Shown: positions 10,996 through 21,678 of the stretch, piece by piece
Layout: the number at the start of each line of letters is the position of its first letter
Numbering within the stretch: the stretch's first letter is position 1
Origin: Branchipolynoe longqiensis
Lineage: Eukaryota > Annelida > Polychaeta > Phyllodocida > Polynoidae
Length of the DNA: 64,000 bases
Assembly: GCA_030323885.1 (NCBI GenBank)
Contig: CM059196.1
Coordinates: 39,570,535 to 39,634,534, forward strand
Direction of reading: 5' to 3'
Notes under the pieces: model-generated
The model's input: the letters and a program-made list of their open reading frames with translations, nothing else
Told to the model about the DNA's origin: nothing
Database searches by the model: none
Made by a program: the position numbers and the translations under genes

Positions 10996-11473
10996 GGCTG
11001 GAGTGAGCCTCACGAAAACCGGCCAATCGGTGGTCAATTGAAGATGTCGGCATCGCAATTCTTAAAAGTGTAGTGCATTTCTTTGTTTCATATTAAATTA
11101 TCCTAGAAACAAATAAGGTGTTGTATTTTCTTGACTTTTAAATTCAGGATACATTTAAGGACTTTCCAGCATCTCTGTCAATGCTAAACTATAATTATAC
11201 CGATCGACGGCGACATCCAATGATCGATGCCGACAACTTTACCAGATGTCGGCGTCGCAATTCTTAACGTCTTGTGCATTTCTTTGTTTTATATTAAATT
11301 ATCCTAGGAACAAATAAGGTTGTTGTATTTTCTCGACCTTTACATTCAGGATAAATTTAAAGATTTTCCAACACCTCTGTCAATACTAAATTATAATTAT
11401 ACCGATTGACGCCGACATCCATGATCGACGCCGACAACTTTCCCCAATTGGCCTCTTTTTGTGATCCTGAGCC
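10996..11473. mobile_element. MITE with internal 202 bp tandem duplication
   Basis: The left arm has CACGAAAACCGGCCAATCGG and the complement of the right arm has CACAAAAAGAGGCCAATTGG; both ends begin GGCT. ATATA flanks the element at 10991-10995 and 11474-11478, though the right side is a TA microsatellite. The core starting GATGTCGGC.TCGCAATTCT occurs at 11043 and 11245. Confidence 0.7.
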
Positions 11474-11513
11474 ATATATATATATATATATAATGCATCA
11501 CGCGTTCTTGCAG

Positions 11514-12056
11514 ATACCAAACTAACTGGTGGTGCCACCGTTGTGGCTTTCCTCATGTGTATCTTGGAAGCTCTAACTCATTCGGCCATCCCCAAAGTGT
11601 CGTCACCAGTTAGTTTGGTATCTTCATCTCCCATGTTGGTATAGCGTGGGATTGTGGGTTCGCATCCTGGTCGAGTCAAACCAATGACTTAAAAATCTAT
11701 ACTTGTCGCTTCCTATCCAGGCACTCTGCCTTATTAGGATAGGGCAAGGAGCAGTGGAATGAGAAAGACCAGTCGTCTGCGACTGAAATTTCCCCTGCTT
11801 AAACAACTAATGTACCAACAACAACAAAATCTCTCTTGCAGATACCAAACTAATTGGTAGCATTTAGTGGTGGCTTTGCTCACATACGTCTTGGAGATAC
11901 CAAACTGACTGGTAGCATAACATGTGGCTTTTCTTTCATACATATATTCCATGTATTACGTATACCAAACTAACTGTTGGCGCCATGATGGGCGCTTTCC
12001 TCATATATGTACCATGGAGATACCAAACTAACTAGTGGCGCCACAGTGTCGGCTTT
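11514..12056. repeat. ~60 bp tandem repeat with a SINE inside
   Basis: The motif GATACCAAACTAACTGG plus a GGC.TT.CTCATA.NT stretch recurs five times (11515, 11840, 11899, 11961, 12018). The first unit is separated from the rest by an inverted partial unit and SINE sequence. Confidence 0.75.
11628..11756 (+). mobile_element. Main SINE, 5' part
   Basis: Carries the anticodon-side sequence, the B box GGGTTCGCATCCTGG, the AACCAATGACTTAAAAAT block and the start of the body. It ends near GGGCAAGGAG. It lies inside the 60-bp tandem array. Confidence 0.8.
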
Positions 12057-12794
12057 CATCACTACCTATGGGTATCTCAACAGGTTTAATAAGAAAATCG
12101 AGTCGAAGCCATGCATTAAAAACGCCTAGATACTTCTTTTTCTGTGATGGTGTATTTATGCTGATCATACCAGTTAAGTCTAATGACTCGTTTTCGACGC
12201 TAGGCATTAATAGTCTCATGGTTCCCCTTGTTTTATGACTTTCAGTTGTTGTGTAGCTATCACCTGCATGCATTCTTTTTTCTGTTTGTAAGCATTCTCT
12301 GTTTGTAAGTATTCTCTGTTTGTAACCACCTCAAACGATGGACTATGCCGTGCCAAGTGAGTGGAAGTATTACTGTCAGGACACGTCTAGTGAGTTGGAT
12401 TGGTTACCGGAGTACTAAACCAACAATTGCTAGTAATTCTGTGAGGCAGTGAAGGCTTTTTGTACATCGAGGGTGGGGAATTTCAATCGAAAACAATTGG
12501 TGTTCCTCATGCCCATTGCTTTGCTCGTTGTCCAATGGTGTAGTATCAAGTGTACATTTCATTGATTTTACTTGGGTTCGAATCCCAAGATCTGCCGCAG
12601 AGAAAGCGGAAGCTCTACCCATTTGGGGATCTTTTCTGGACTATCTGCATTGGAAAATACTGTAGAATTAGATTATTACTAGCAATAATTGATTGTGATA
12701 ATTGTGAATAAGGCAAGTTGTTCTTGTCGTATTACTGTCCCTTTAATATAGAGATGAATTGACAAATATTCTCAGGGAGTTATGTAGGCCCCCA
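12057..12794. other. No recognised gene; tRNA-like fragment near 12572-12625
   Basis: GGGTTCGAATCCCAAG at about 12572 is a B-box-like string on either strand, suggesting an old SINE head. Nothing else is recognised. Confidence 0.4.
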
Positions 12795-13772
12795 ACCATT
12801 AGGGCCGTTGATGAGTTGGCTGACATAACACAGTTATAGTGATACTTCTTGAGACAACCCACCACCCACCATAAAGTCACATATACTCATGGCCGCTGAT
12901 CAGCTGACTAACATAACAGACACAGCGTCCTCTGTCATTATCATGATTACTTCTTGAGACATCCCACCACCCACCATTAAGCCATGTGTACTCACGGCCA
13001 CTGATCAGCTGACTCACATAAGAGACACAGCGCCCTCTGTCATTATCATGATTACTTCTTGAGACACCCCACCCCCCACCATTAAGTCATGTGTACTCAC
13101 GGCCGCTGATCAGCTGACTGACATAACACAGGCACACCCTTTTGTCATTACTGTGATTACTGTGATTACTTCTTGAAACACACCACCACCCACCATTAAG
13201 TCACGTGTACTCACGGCTGCTGATCAGCTGACTGATATAACACAGGCACAACCTCCTCTGTCATTACTGTGATTACTTCTTGAGACACCCCACCACCCAC
13301 CATTAAGTCACATGTACTCACGGCCGCTGATCAGCTGACTGACATAACACAGGCACACCCTCCAGTGATTACTGTGATTACTGTGATAGCTTCTTGAGAC
13401 ACACCACCACCCACCATCAAGTCATGTGTACTCACGGCCGCTGATCAGCTGACTGACATAACACAGGCACACCCTTTTGTCATTACTATGATTACTGTGA
13501 TAGTTTCTTGAGACACACCACCACCCACCATTAAGTCATGTGTACTCACGGCCGCTGATCAGCTGACTGACATAACACAGGCACACCCTCCTCTGTCATT
13601 ACTGTGATTACTGTGATTACTTCCTGAGACACCCCACCACCCACCATTAAGTCACATGTACTCACGGCCGCTGATCAGCTGACTGACATAACACAGGCAC
13701 ACCTTCCTCTGTCATTACTATGATTAGTTCTTGAAACACCCCACCACCCACCATTAAGTCACGTGTACTCAC
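12795..13772 (-). repeat. Tandem array of exon-end plus splice-donor units (88-126 bp period)
   Basis: Nine units precede the exon boundary, with GGCCGCTGATCAGCTGACT-type motifs starting near 12803, 12891, 12996, 13101, 13215, 13322, 13436, 13550 and 13676. On the minus strand each reads as the last ~25 nt of the neighbouring GPCR exon followed by GTGAGTACA and intron sequence (TTAATGGTGGGTGGTGGG). Seven of the nine keep an intact GTGAGT; the two distal ones are diverged. The array lies in the intron directly downstream of the exon in transcript sense. Confidence 0.9.
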
Positions 13773-14235
13773 GGCCGCTGATCAGCTGACTGACGTAAGA
13801 CGGGCACAGTGCCGTCGCCGTCACACCGGCCGCCGTGTCGTCCCAGCAGCTGTACCCGTCCCAAGTCCTCTCGCAGTACGGCTCTCCGCCGCCACGTGGC
13901 ACCACCGCGCACTGCCGCGCGCAGCACGCCGCCGCCGCAGTGCAGCAGTCGCGCCACTGGTCGCACTCAGCGGCGCCCTCGAGCGTGGCGCAGATGAGCC
14001 TCGTCGTGGTGACGTTGGTGACGTCAGGCTCGATGGGCCCTGACGTGGCGGCGTTGCTGACGTTCTTGTAAACGAGCTGACTCATGGTGGGCGCGTACAC
14101 CGTCAGCGCCCGGGCGCCCTTGAACAGGAAGGCGTAGCACATGGCGCATGCGCGCCGGTTGTACTGCTCGACCGGAAGTAGCCCATAGCGGTCCTTGCAG
14201 AGGTTGCGGTTGGGTGGCCCACCGGAGACGAGCAC
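13773..14235 (-). CDS. Class B (secretin-type) GPCR, extracellular hormone-receptor domain exon
   Basis: A 463 nt exon of a plasma-membrane peptide-hormone receptor. The translation ends with [17 protein letters not shown] followed by LCPSYV, the HRM (hormone receptor) signature: a Trp-Asp pair, CW, an Asp-Thr..Gly block and CP.Y. Upstream is a Cys-rich stretch ([19 protein letters not shown]) and several N-glycosylation sites (NVS, NVT). The exon is bounded by a strong acceptor at 14236 (pyrimidine run then ACAACCAG) and a donor GTGAGT at 13767-13772. It starts in codon phase 0 and ends after the first base of a codon. The minus frame runs on only to a stop at 13759. GC content and codon use differ sharply from the AT-rich surroundings. 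The transmembrane exons and signal peptide are not in the window. Among class B receptors I cannot choose between PDF-, calcitonin- and DH-like types. Confidence 0.85.
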
Positions 14236-14275
14236 CTGGTTGTGGAGGGGGAGGGAGAGAGAGAGAGAAGGCGAT
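14236..14275 (-). other. 3' splice acceptor and polypyrimidine tract of the GPCR exon
   Basis: On the minus strand a CT-rich tract of about 30 nt (the GA-rich plus strand 14247-14270) leads to CACAACCAG just before the exon. Confidence 0.75.
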
Positions 14276-14305
14276 TAGTGTAGGTTTTTATATTTAAATA
14301 CAAAT

Positions 14306-14543
14306 GAAGAGTTCAGGCGCAAAACCCTGTAAACACCACTCCAAAAATGTACATAAACATTGCAATCAAACATTGAAAAAAGTATATATTTTTTTACATT
14401 CCTACGGTTTTGTTCATTGCTCCATAATCTTGTGATCCTAAGACAAGTGGAATTAGTGAGAATTCAATTATTTTCAAGTACACATATTTTATTTAAACTA
14501 CATTTTTGGATTCGCGTTTACAGGGATTTGCGCCTGAACTCTT
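14306..14543. mobile_element. Foldback MITE, 238 bp, in the GPCR intron
   Basis: The left end GAAGAGTTCAGGCGCAAAAC and the complement of the right end match over about 45 bp (GAGTTCAGGCGCAAA.CCCTG, then CCAAAAATGTA). CAAAT at 14301-14305 and 14544-14548 is the likely target duplication. No coding capacity. Confidence 0.85.
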
Positions 14544-14548
14544 CAAAT

Positions 14549-15285
14549 ATAGGTGGACATGCTGGTTTACTAAAATAATTATTTTAAAATAATTCCACAC
14601 TGTGTTATGATATTTTCATGAAAAGGTGCGTTTGTTTTATATATAAAAGATAGGAGGTTTTTTTCTCTCAGTTTTTGATCACCTGCGGGTTAGAGGGTGG
14701 ATATGTCATGATCTATTGGCATTGCTGGCAGGCACAAAGAAAAGCATTAATGGGAAGAAACATGACTTTATTTCTGTCTCAGCTACAGGCCGCTACATGA
14801 GACATAAATCCACTCTTTGCAGAGAGCCGACAGAGATAGGAGATCATGTAATGAGAAGTGAGATGAGTAAATGACAAACAGTATTACTCCCTGTAGCTAC
14901 TCATTGTATTATTAATACAATTAACAGATAAGGTACGATGGGAAAGGAAAATGGTGTCATAATAATTATTATAATAGCCAATATGATGGTTGTTTGCGTT
15001 TTTCTATATATTATAACCAATTCGTGTTGATTTGGTAATTATTATGAGGTCAATTATGCAGACGTGTGGGTAGGTGAGAAGAGGCAGTGGTCAGTCTGGA
15101 GGCTGAGTAAAGACTGACCAGGACGGAGGCAGAGATGCAGGAGGTAGGGAGGAAGGAGAATGGTGAGTTCTGATTGGCTGAGACATGGCTGGGTGGCGAG
15201 GTGATCCAATGGGGTTTCAGATGATCTTAGAACCACATGAAAGTTTGATTTAACTGTACCGGAAGTGGCCTGGGGTGTCGACAAT
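14549..15285. other. No recognised gene
   Basis: AT-rich to about 15050, then mixed sequence. The 76-codon minus frame at 15054-15284 is not recognised. Confidence 0.4.
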
Positions 15286-15289
15286 TTTT

Positions 15290-15440
15290 TTGGATTAACC
15301 GATAATTTGGATGAACCGACTTTGGTTTAACCAACTTTTTTTATATGATAAATGGTATTATTTTACTGGGCCGCCGAAAAAAGTTTGGATTCACCGATGG
15401 TTTGGTTTAACCGAGCTTGGTTTAATGGGGTTATACTGTA
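15290..15440 (-). mobile_element. pogo/Tigger-like transposon end
   Basis: On the minus strand it begins CAGTATAACCCCATTAAACC and carries GGTTAAACC-type subrepeats, a form typical of pogo-like ends. TA follows the end. The internal transposase is absent. Confidence 0.55.
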
Positions 15441-15660
15441 GCAAGCTAGCCTTACATAAGAAGTAGACGCCTCTAGAGTAGAACTGGTTATTAGTCCGCC
15501 CACTTTGACACGATGTCAGCCAGAATAATAATAGCAAGCCCGCCTTACGGAAGAAGTAGACGCTTCTAGAATAGCAAGCTCGCCTTCGGTAAGAAGGAGA
15601 CATTTCTAGAATAGCAAGCCCGCCTTACGTAAGAAGGCGACGCTTCTAGAATAGAACTGG
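15441..15660. repeat. ~47 bp tandem repeat, four units
   Basis: Units built on AGCAAGCYCGCCTTACG, AAGAAG..GACGCTTCTAGAA recur at about 15441, 15533, 15572 and 15611. The outer units continue into ACTGGTTATTA.TCCGCCCAC. Confidence 0.8.
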
Positions 15661-15699
15661 TTATTAATCCGCCCACTGTGACATGATATCGGGAAAAGG

Positions 15700-16042
15700 T
15701 TGGTTGGTTGTTGGAGATTTACATCCTAGCAACATCTAAGATCATATCAGGATGGGCACCGACCTGCGACAGTGCACACTCATGGTGACTTTATAGTGCT
15801 GCCCCACTAGGAAATCAGGCTGCCAGCATCATGACCCAATATCCCCCCCCCCCCCCCAGTCACATTATCTTGACACTGAGCAAACCAGTCCTTGCCCTAT
15901 CCTAATAGTAATAATGCCAAGTGCCTGGCTAGGAAGCGACAAGTATACATTTTGTAAGTCATTGATTTGACTAGACCATGAATTGAACTCCCGATCTCCC
16001 ACACAGAAGGCCTACGCTCTACTGATTCGGCCAGCGCGTCTG
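15700..16042 (-). mobile_element. Main SINE, full length
   Basis: Tail TTGGTTGGTTG at 15700, complete body and tRNA-like head to 16042. A run of 15 C (15843-15857) sits inside the body and replaces the usual CCCACT. Confidence 0.9.
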
Positions 16043-16244
16043 GTCTTGGGAAAAGGATGGGCAGACCGTCTTATCTTATCTCATCGTAAAATTTTAAAAC
16101 ACCACTCTCATTTTTACCAATTCATTTCGCTGCCGCATTTTCACTTGCTTGGTCACAAACGTAATATTTTGCTTAAAAAAAATATATATAACATGCGAAG
16201 TATCAATGTATGTATGTGTCCAATGGAGTTTGAATGCACGTCGA
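16043..16244. other. No recognised gene
   Basis: Short AT-rich spacer, nothing recognised. Confidence 0.4.
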
Positions 16245-16535
16245 GTGGCTAAAAGGGTGGCTAACAAAATGTCTGAGAGTCGCTGGCAGTGTGGCTAACA
16301 GAAACGAGTGGGTAATATAGAGGCTAACAGAGTAGCTAACAGAGTGGCTGACAGTGACTGACAGTGGCTGACAGCGTGGCTAACAGAGTGGCTAACAGCG
16401 TGCCTAACAGATTGGCTAACAGAGTGACTAACATATTGGCTAACCGAGTGGCTAAAATAGTGGCTAACAACAACATCGTGGCTAACATAATGGCTACCAT
16501 AATGGCTACCAGAGTGGCTGACACAAAGGCTAACT
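16245..16535. repeat. ~12-bp minisatellite (AGTGGCTAACAG)
   Basis: About 24 degenerate units. Frames open on both strands because the unit is a multiple of three. Confidence 0.9.
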
Positions 16536-16746
16536 GTGTGATTGACAGATTGACTCTCTCTCTCCGGAAACCAAATGTCAAGGAGTGGGTGTGTGGGTGG
16601 GTGGAAGGTGGGTGGAGGGTCAAGAAAGGAGCATTCAAAGGATCAAATGTCGGTTGCACTGAACATACCGTCATCACAGCATGCTGCTGTACCGTACATG
16701 AACACAATGCAATATTTCTATTAAGTATAACCCCTCTGGTGTGAGT

Positions 16747-17066
16747 TGTTTGGTTGTTGGAGTTTTACGTCATAGCAACATCTAAGGTCATATCAGGATG
16801 GGTACAGTGCACACTTATGGCGACTTTATAGTGCTGCCTCACTGGGAAATCAGACCGCCGGCACCATGACCCAATATCACACTCAGTCACATTATCCTGA
16901 CACAGAGCTAACGAGTCCTTTCCCTATCCTATTAATGCCGAGCACCAGGTTAGGAAGCTACAAGTATCAATTATATAAGTCATCGATTTGACTCGACTGG
17001 GAACCGAACTTCCGATCTCCCACACGCGAGGTCTGTGCTCTACCGGTTCGACGAGCGCGCCCGGTT
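16747..17066 (-). mobile_element. Main SINE, full length
   Basis: Tail TTTGGTTGTTGG, body slightly shortened in the 3' half (near 16800), and tRNA-like head ending GCGCGCCCGG. A palindrome MITE begins 26 bp beyond. Confidence 0.9.
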
Positions 17067-17092
17067 CCGGCGTGAGAGTAATACAGACTTCA

Positions 17093-17862
17093 GGGGCCAT
17101 ATGCATGGAGCGGTGTTACCGAGCCAAAACGGTGTTTGGCGGGAATCCCCCGTTTAGGGGCGAAAAGTCGCATGTAAGAGTCAGTGATAGGGCTAACACC
17201 ACAAGCGTAAACTAGGTTACTGTAAACCTGTTCCATAGGTGGTTTAAGGGTGGTGTTAGGTACCGATTAGGGCCAAATCTATTCAATGCTATCATATTTA
17301 ACAGAATTACATACGCAATAAGTGAAATTTCATCAAATTAACAATAAAATCGAAGTCATATTAACGCCGCCGCTAAATCAGTGGCAATATTAATATTGTC
17401 GAATTGACGAATGTAAGCAAAACAAATAGCTGCTGACGCCGAATCGGCTGCGCTCCTGGCAAATAGCGGTGATCGCCGGGAACAGGCTCACCAGTAACAA
17501 AGCTAGCTGGTTCCCGGTGTGGAGAAGTCAACCGCCGCATCGGCGGCAATATATTAGGCCCAAATCTATTCAATGCTATCATATTTAACAGAATTACATA
17601 CGCAATAAGTGAAATTTCATCAAATTAACCCTAAAATCGAAGCGATATTAACACTGCCGCTAAATTGGCGGTGATATTAATATTGTCGTATGGTGGAATG
17701 TAAACTAAAATCGCCGCCGCTGCCGCCACCGCCGTTTAGCTATCATGAAAGTGTTAAGCACATCGACATACCGCATGACCTAATTCCCCGTCTCGGAGAT
17801 AGCTAAACGGTGTCAGGCTTTAACACCAAACGACGCTAACACCGACCCATGCATATGGCCCC
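17093..17862. mobile_element. Long-palindrome MITE, 770 bp (copy 1)
   Basis: The left end GGGGCCATATGCATGG and the complement of the right end agree in about 24 of 26 bases, continuing to CGGTGTTA. The inside has two direct copies of a block with TCATATTTAACAGAATTACA and CGCAATAAGTGAAATTTCAT, and several GCCGCCGC stretches. A related copy is at 47331-48049. No coding capacity. CA borders both ends ambiguously. Confidence 0.85.
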
Positions 17863-18083
17863 AAATGTGTAAATGTAGCGCCCAGAGTGAACACTGTGAC
17901 ATCCTTACTCGATATTACCGCCGGTGTTGCTGGGACGCAAAACCCCAGGTATACAATCATGCAAGCAGACATGATACTACCCGCCAGATTAACCTGTTGC
18001 ACATCCTGTAAATAACTGCGCGTGCAGATGTCGCCTATTTTAAAATGCTACATCAGCTTTTCTGGATCTCATATGTACAACAA

Positions 18084-18247
18084 TGAACACAACAGTGAGG
18101 CACAGAATATTTGTTCAACAGTGAGGCACAGAATATGTGTTCAACAGTGAGGCACAGAATATTTGTTCAACAGTGAGGCACAGAATATGTGTTCAACAGT
18201 GAGGCACAGAATATTTGTTCAACAGTGAGACACATAATATTTGTTCA
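18084..18247. repeat. 26-bp tandem repeat, six units
   Basis: CAACAGTGAGGCACAGAATA followed by TKTGTT, alternating between two variants (TTTGTT and TGTGTT), so the higher-order unit may be 52 bp. Confidence 0.9.
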
Positions 18248-18315
18248 AGCTTCATTTCTACATCTGGTGATTAAACTGCGGATATTTCAATCATAGAAAA
18301 TTAGGCTTCCTCATT

Positions 18316-18474
18316 CCCCTGCTCGTTGCCCTATCCCAGTAATGTCGAGCGGCACGCTAGATAGTGACAAGTATCAATTTTGTAAGACATTGGTTTGACT
18401 AGACCACGAATCGAACCCCCCCATCTAATGCATGGGAGGCATGCGCTCTACCGATTCGGCCACCATTCCGTCCG
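18316..18474 (-). mobile_element. Main SINE, 5' half
   Basis: Head with ACGAATCGAACCCCCC and A-box region, plus the first body block. The 3' half is missing. Confidence 0.85.
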
Positions 18475-18772
18475 ATTATTCCATCCATATTTCATTATGT
18501 CAACAATGAGTCAGCAGTATTCCACTGATTCCATAGCAGGGCTGGAGACATTATAGTGCGGTATGTAATGTAAGGAAAACAGCTCCCGTAGGATTTTTGT
18601 GCTAAAATAGATTTGTTTGCAGTTCTGGCTTCAATAGGGTTCAGACTAACAGAAAATGATGGGGTCCAAATTTTGAGACCCCCCCCCCCCCTGCCAGTCG
18701 CCCATTCACCTATCTTCAGAAGTTATTGACCGATTTTCATACTTGCACTTCCGGTCAGTATATAGGATCTCA

Positions 18773-20889
18773 CTACGTATCCTCACCATGTATTATCAGA
18801 TTTTCACAATTTGTGGCATCTTCAACTGCATGCATCAGACTGCCTTTGTCAGCTGGGTCAGCTGGGATGTACAGGGATTCATCAACAGCACAGAGAGAGC
18901 GGGGCACAGTTGACATCTCATACTCGCCAATAGTCTCCTCTGGTCAGCTTCCTTGGATGATTAGAAATCTGCCAAGTAATTCACGCTCCTCGCGCAACTT
19001 GATGACCTTATCTGCAATGCATACTTTCATTATGTCCATCCAATTTGAGAAGGCCTTCAACTTGAGCTTCTTCATCTTGTCCCAAACCGAGAGAGTTGAT
19101 GTGGAGGTCAAACGTTCATAAACGAACTCTTCGAAGTGCTTCTGACCCTTCTCTGCATAGTGTAGAATACCATGCTTTGCCTCCTCGGACACTAGAGCTG
19201 ATGAAACTAAACTCTTCAACAGCGTTTTCACTCGGAAGGGATTTTCTGCACAGCGCAACTCAATTGAGTGATGAATCTTCATTGCATTTGCTCTTGATCT
19301 CAATGCAATCTGTCCAGAGAGCTGGTAATGTTCTGTACGTTCGGAAGATCTGGAAGCTTTTGGGAACCTCTCAAGATACCCGTCAACGAGACGAGCAACG
19401 TGAGGTGTTGTCGTCACGATTCGATCAAGAACAGCTTCATCTCTACTGAATCCTACCATACCACCATGTCCCTTTAGTTTCTTTATTTCCTGCTCGAGGG
19501 CCTGATCCATGCCGAGATGCATGAAGGGTATCTCCGATTTTGCAACAACAAAGTTACTGGACATCACTGCCTTCCATGTTTCAGGCTCATCCTCTTCCAG
19601 TGCATCAGTCGAGCGTAGTTGAGGAGATCACTTGCGAAGAAATACTTTATGAGGTCCTCCAAAGAAGCGAGGTAACTCTGCCAGTCACCTGAGTGGCAAG
19701 AGCTGATGAACTGAAGAAGGCTTTCCAGCTGGTCAAGATACGCTGACAGAAACTCGGCAAACTCTCCGAAGTCCTTCTCCTCCTCCTGTGGTTTCACATT
19801 TCCTGAGTACCATGATCTGACATCTTCGTAGACCTCTATCATATCAGGGTTACGTGAATGAAGCTTGTCCTTGAGAGTTACGCACTGGACACAAACTGGA
19901 CCTTATGGAAGGATGGATAATATGGCATCATACCGCATCATCATAATAGACTACATCACGGTTCCAGCGGCGCGGTGCATTGTGGGATGTGTCAGAGCAA
20001 AACCCCCCCCCAAAGCACATGGCACATGCTAATACACTGGGTGCAGCAATGAAATGTGATAGTATTCTATGTTTCAAAGAAGAGCTGAGATGAGCTGAAA
20101 CTAACTAAACAAATATATATAATAAATTAAGATATTAATCTTTTATCCAGCATTGCATTTACATCAATATAATCAGCACATCTTATGCCATGTGCATTTA
20201 GATTTAGAAAGATCTAGGCACTCAGACTAGTGTTAGAGCCACAGCCAGAGTACTCAATGCATTGTCAATGGCAGTGAGTAATCTCCATACAGAAAAAGTA
20301 AAATATTGCTAAAACCACACCACCTAGACACAAACCGCTTGGAACACATATAGAAAACAGGTTTAACAAAAAGATTATATTAAATTGATAAGGTTAGGGT
20401 TTGGGATTTCTATTAGTTTTGAATAAAACTAACGTTTTTCAATGTGCGTATAGGCAAACTCAATGGCCGTACGCCTTTGCTTTGCTCCCAAGGCCGTTTT
20501 CGGCGCATGTGCAGTCGGAACCGTGATGTAGTCTATTGCTAGGCTGGTAGTGATGTGGTACTCGAGTCCTCGCTTGTATGCTTTGCCACCAAAGATCCCA
20601 TGAAGAGCTGCTCGGTTCGGGGTCGCTTACTAAGGCGTTCAATCTTAGTCTTGTTGACGATAGGTTTCAGACATTCACTATGATATCGAACGGATTTGAG
20701 TTCTTCTTCATTCAAGCCTGACAACTGATTCAATAGTTTATGAATGTCACTTTGAGTGTCACCAAGAGACATCCTCTCCCGGCAGCATCATAAAAGTTCA
20801 TCTGTCATGGCTGGATTGTTGACCAATGGCCTGTTTGATTTGGCACATTCTTTACAAATCACACAAATGTTATCCTCCCCGGCAGACAT
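18773..20889 (-). pseudogene. Decayed gene of an uncharacterised invertebrate protein family
   Basis: Reads 20889 to 18773. It starts ATG with a CVICKEC motif. An in-frame TGA lies at 20788-20790, then comes a conserved-looking stretch with KSVRYHSECLKPIVNKTK. A MITE (19945-20537) interrupts it. The C-terminal half resumes near 19880 with an Asp/Glu-rich linker, LIKYFFASDLLNYARL, a frameshift near 19600, then NFVVAKSEIPFMHLGMDQAL and GHGGMVGFSRDEA. A second TGA lies at 18944-18946. After it the same frame continues for 56 codons, including STVPRSLCAVDESL, to a TAG at 18773-18775. From memory, predicted proteins of corals, fish and molluscs share the blocks 'LxYFFAxDxLNYARL', '(V)V(A/N)K...LGxDxALE' and 'xVPRSLF'; their function is unknown to me. 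With two stops, a frameshift and an insertion, it cannot be functional. Confidence 0.65.
19945..20537. mobile_element. MITE with ~200 bp core (TIR type 2), 593 bp
   Basis: The first 21 bp (AATAGACTACATCACGGTT...) and the complement of the last 21 bp are identical. The sequence GAGCTGAGATGAGCTGAAAC and a single unit of the shared core (20254-20470) lie inside. It splits the pseudogene. Related copies without the core are at 30033-30508 and 40223-40847. No clear target duplication. Confidence 0.9.
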
Positions 20890-21384
20890 ATCGGCTGTAT
20901 GTGATTTACTGATCACGTTAATAATGCTGAAAAAGAGTATTTCCGATGGGGCTCAAACCTGCCTTAACCTGCCTTAACACATCTGAAAAACATCAAATAA
21001 AATGGACCATATAAATGATTGTCATCAGCATGATTTCATTTGAGTATCTGGAATACAAATTTGATGTTCTGGAAGATCTGTAGTGAAGTCTATCACAAAG
21101 CTTCAGACCTGAAAGAAAAAATAGCATCATTAGTTTCGGTGTTCGGAGACCCTATATGATGAACCGAGAGTCAGTAAAAATACTTCCTGCTGCTTTTGAA
21201 GTGCCCACAATCACCTCAGTATGCTTAAATCTCCCAAAACTAAGAAATCGGATCATACATGATGAGGATACTTGCCAGTGTCCATCCGGAAGGCACATGA
21301 GTCAGAGTCAAACCCTAACTTGTCAACCGGAAGTGTAGGTGTTGCTTTGTAAGAGTCATAAATCAACTCAGCATACATTAAAAA
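20890..21384. other. 5' side of the decayed gene, no coding seen
   Basis: Between the pseudogene start and the right inverted-repeat arm. AT-rich with a short 60-codon plus frame. It would hold the promoter or first exon if the element is a gene-bearing transposon. Confidence 0.35.
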
Positions 21385-21678
21385 ACCTATAAATTGACAC
21401 TTCAAGTATGAAAATCGGTCAATAACATCCGGAGATAGGTGAATGGTCAGTTGGGGAAATGACCCCCCACAAAGGGGTAGGGGTCTGAAAATTTGGACCC
21501 CATCATTTTCTGTTAGCCTGAACCCTATTGAAGCCACACCTGCAAAAAAAAATCAATTTTAGCACAGAAATCCTACGGGAATACATATCATACCGTACTA
21601 TTACCGCCTATGGAAATGTTCCACTTCGAATGTGTGAACAATTAGGTCAGGCTAAGAAGTAAGGAAGGAAGGAACGGC

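Larger units (their letters stand above)
18553..21603. mobile_element. Putative undescribed ~3 kb element bounded by ~215 bp inverted repeats
   Basis: 18553-18768 and 21385-21603 are inverted copies of each other. Shared strings include CCCGTAGGATTT, GGCTTCAATAGGGTTCAG, CTAACAGAAAATGATGGGG and TTATTGACCGATTTTCATAC. One decayed gene lies between them, its stop only 5 bp from the left arm. The layout is that of a DNA transposon with long terminal inverted repeats. No target duplication was found, so two independent repeat insertions remain possible. Confidence 0.5.

Noticed and set aside
12795..13772. CRISPR-like array
   Set aside because: The 'spacers' are themselves repeated, the unit is ~110 bp, and the genome is eukaryotic; this is a tandem repeat of an exon-intron junction.
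13809..14071. Plus-strand frames opposite the GPCR exon
   Set aside because: Shadow frames in GC-rich coding sequence; the minus frame carries the receptor motif and matching splice sites.
18726..19449. Plus-strand frames of 131 and 117 codons
   Set aside because: Antisense to the decayed gene read on the minus strand.
21253..21537. 94-codon minus frame (FRLTENDGVQIFRPL region)
   Set aside because: It is the sequence of the right inverted-repeat arm; the left arm carries the same sequence without an equivalent open frame.
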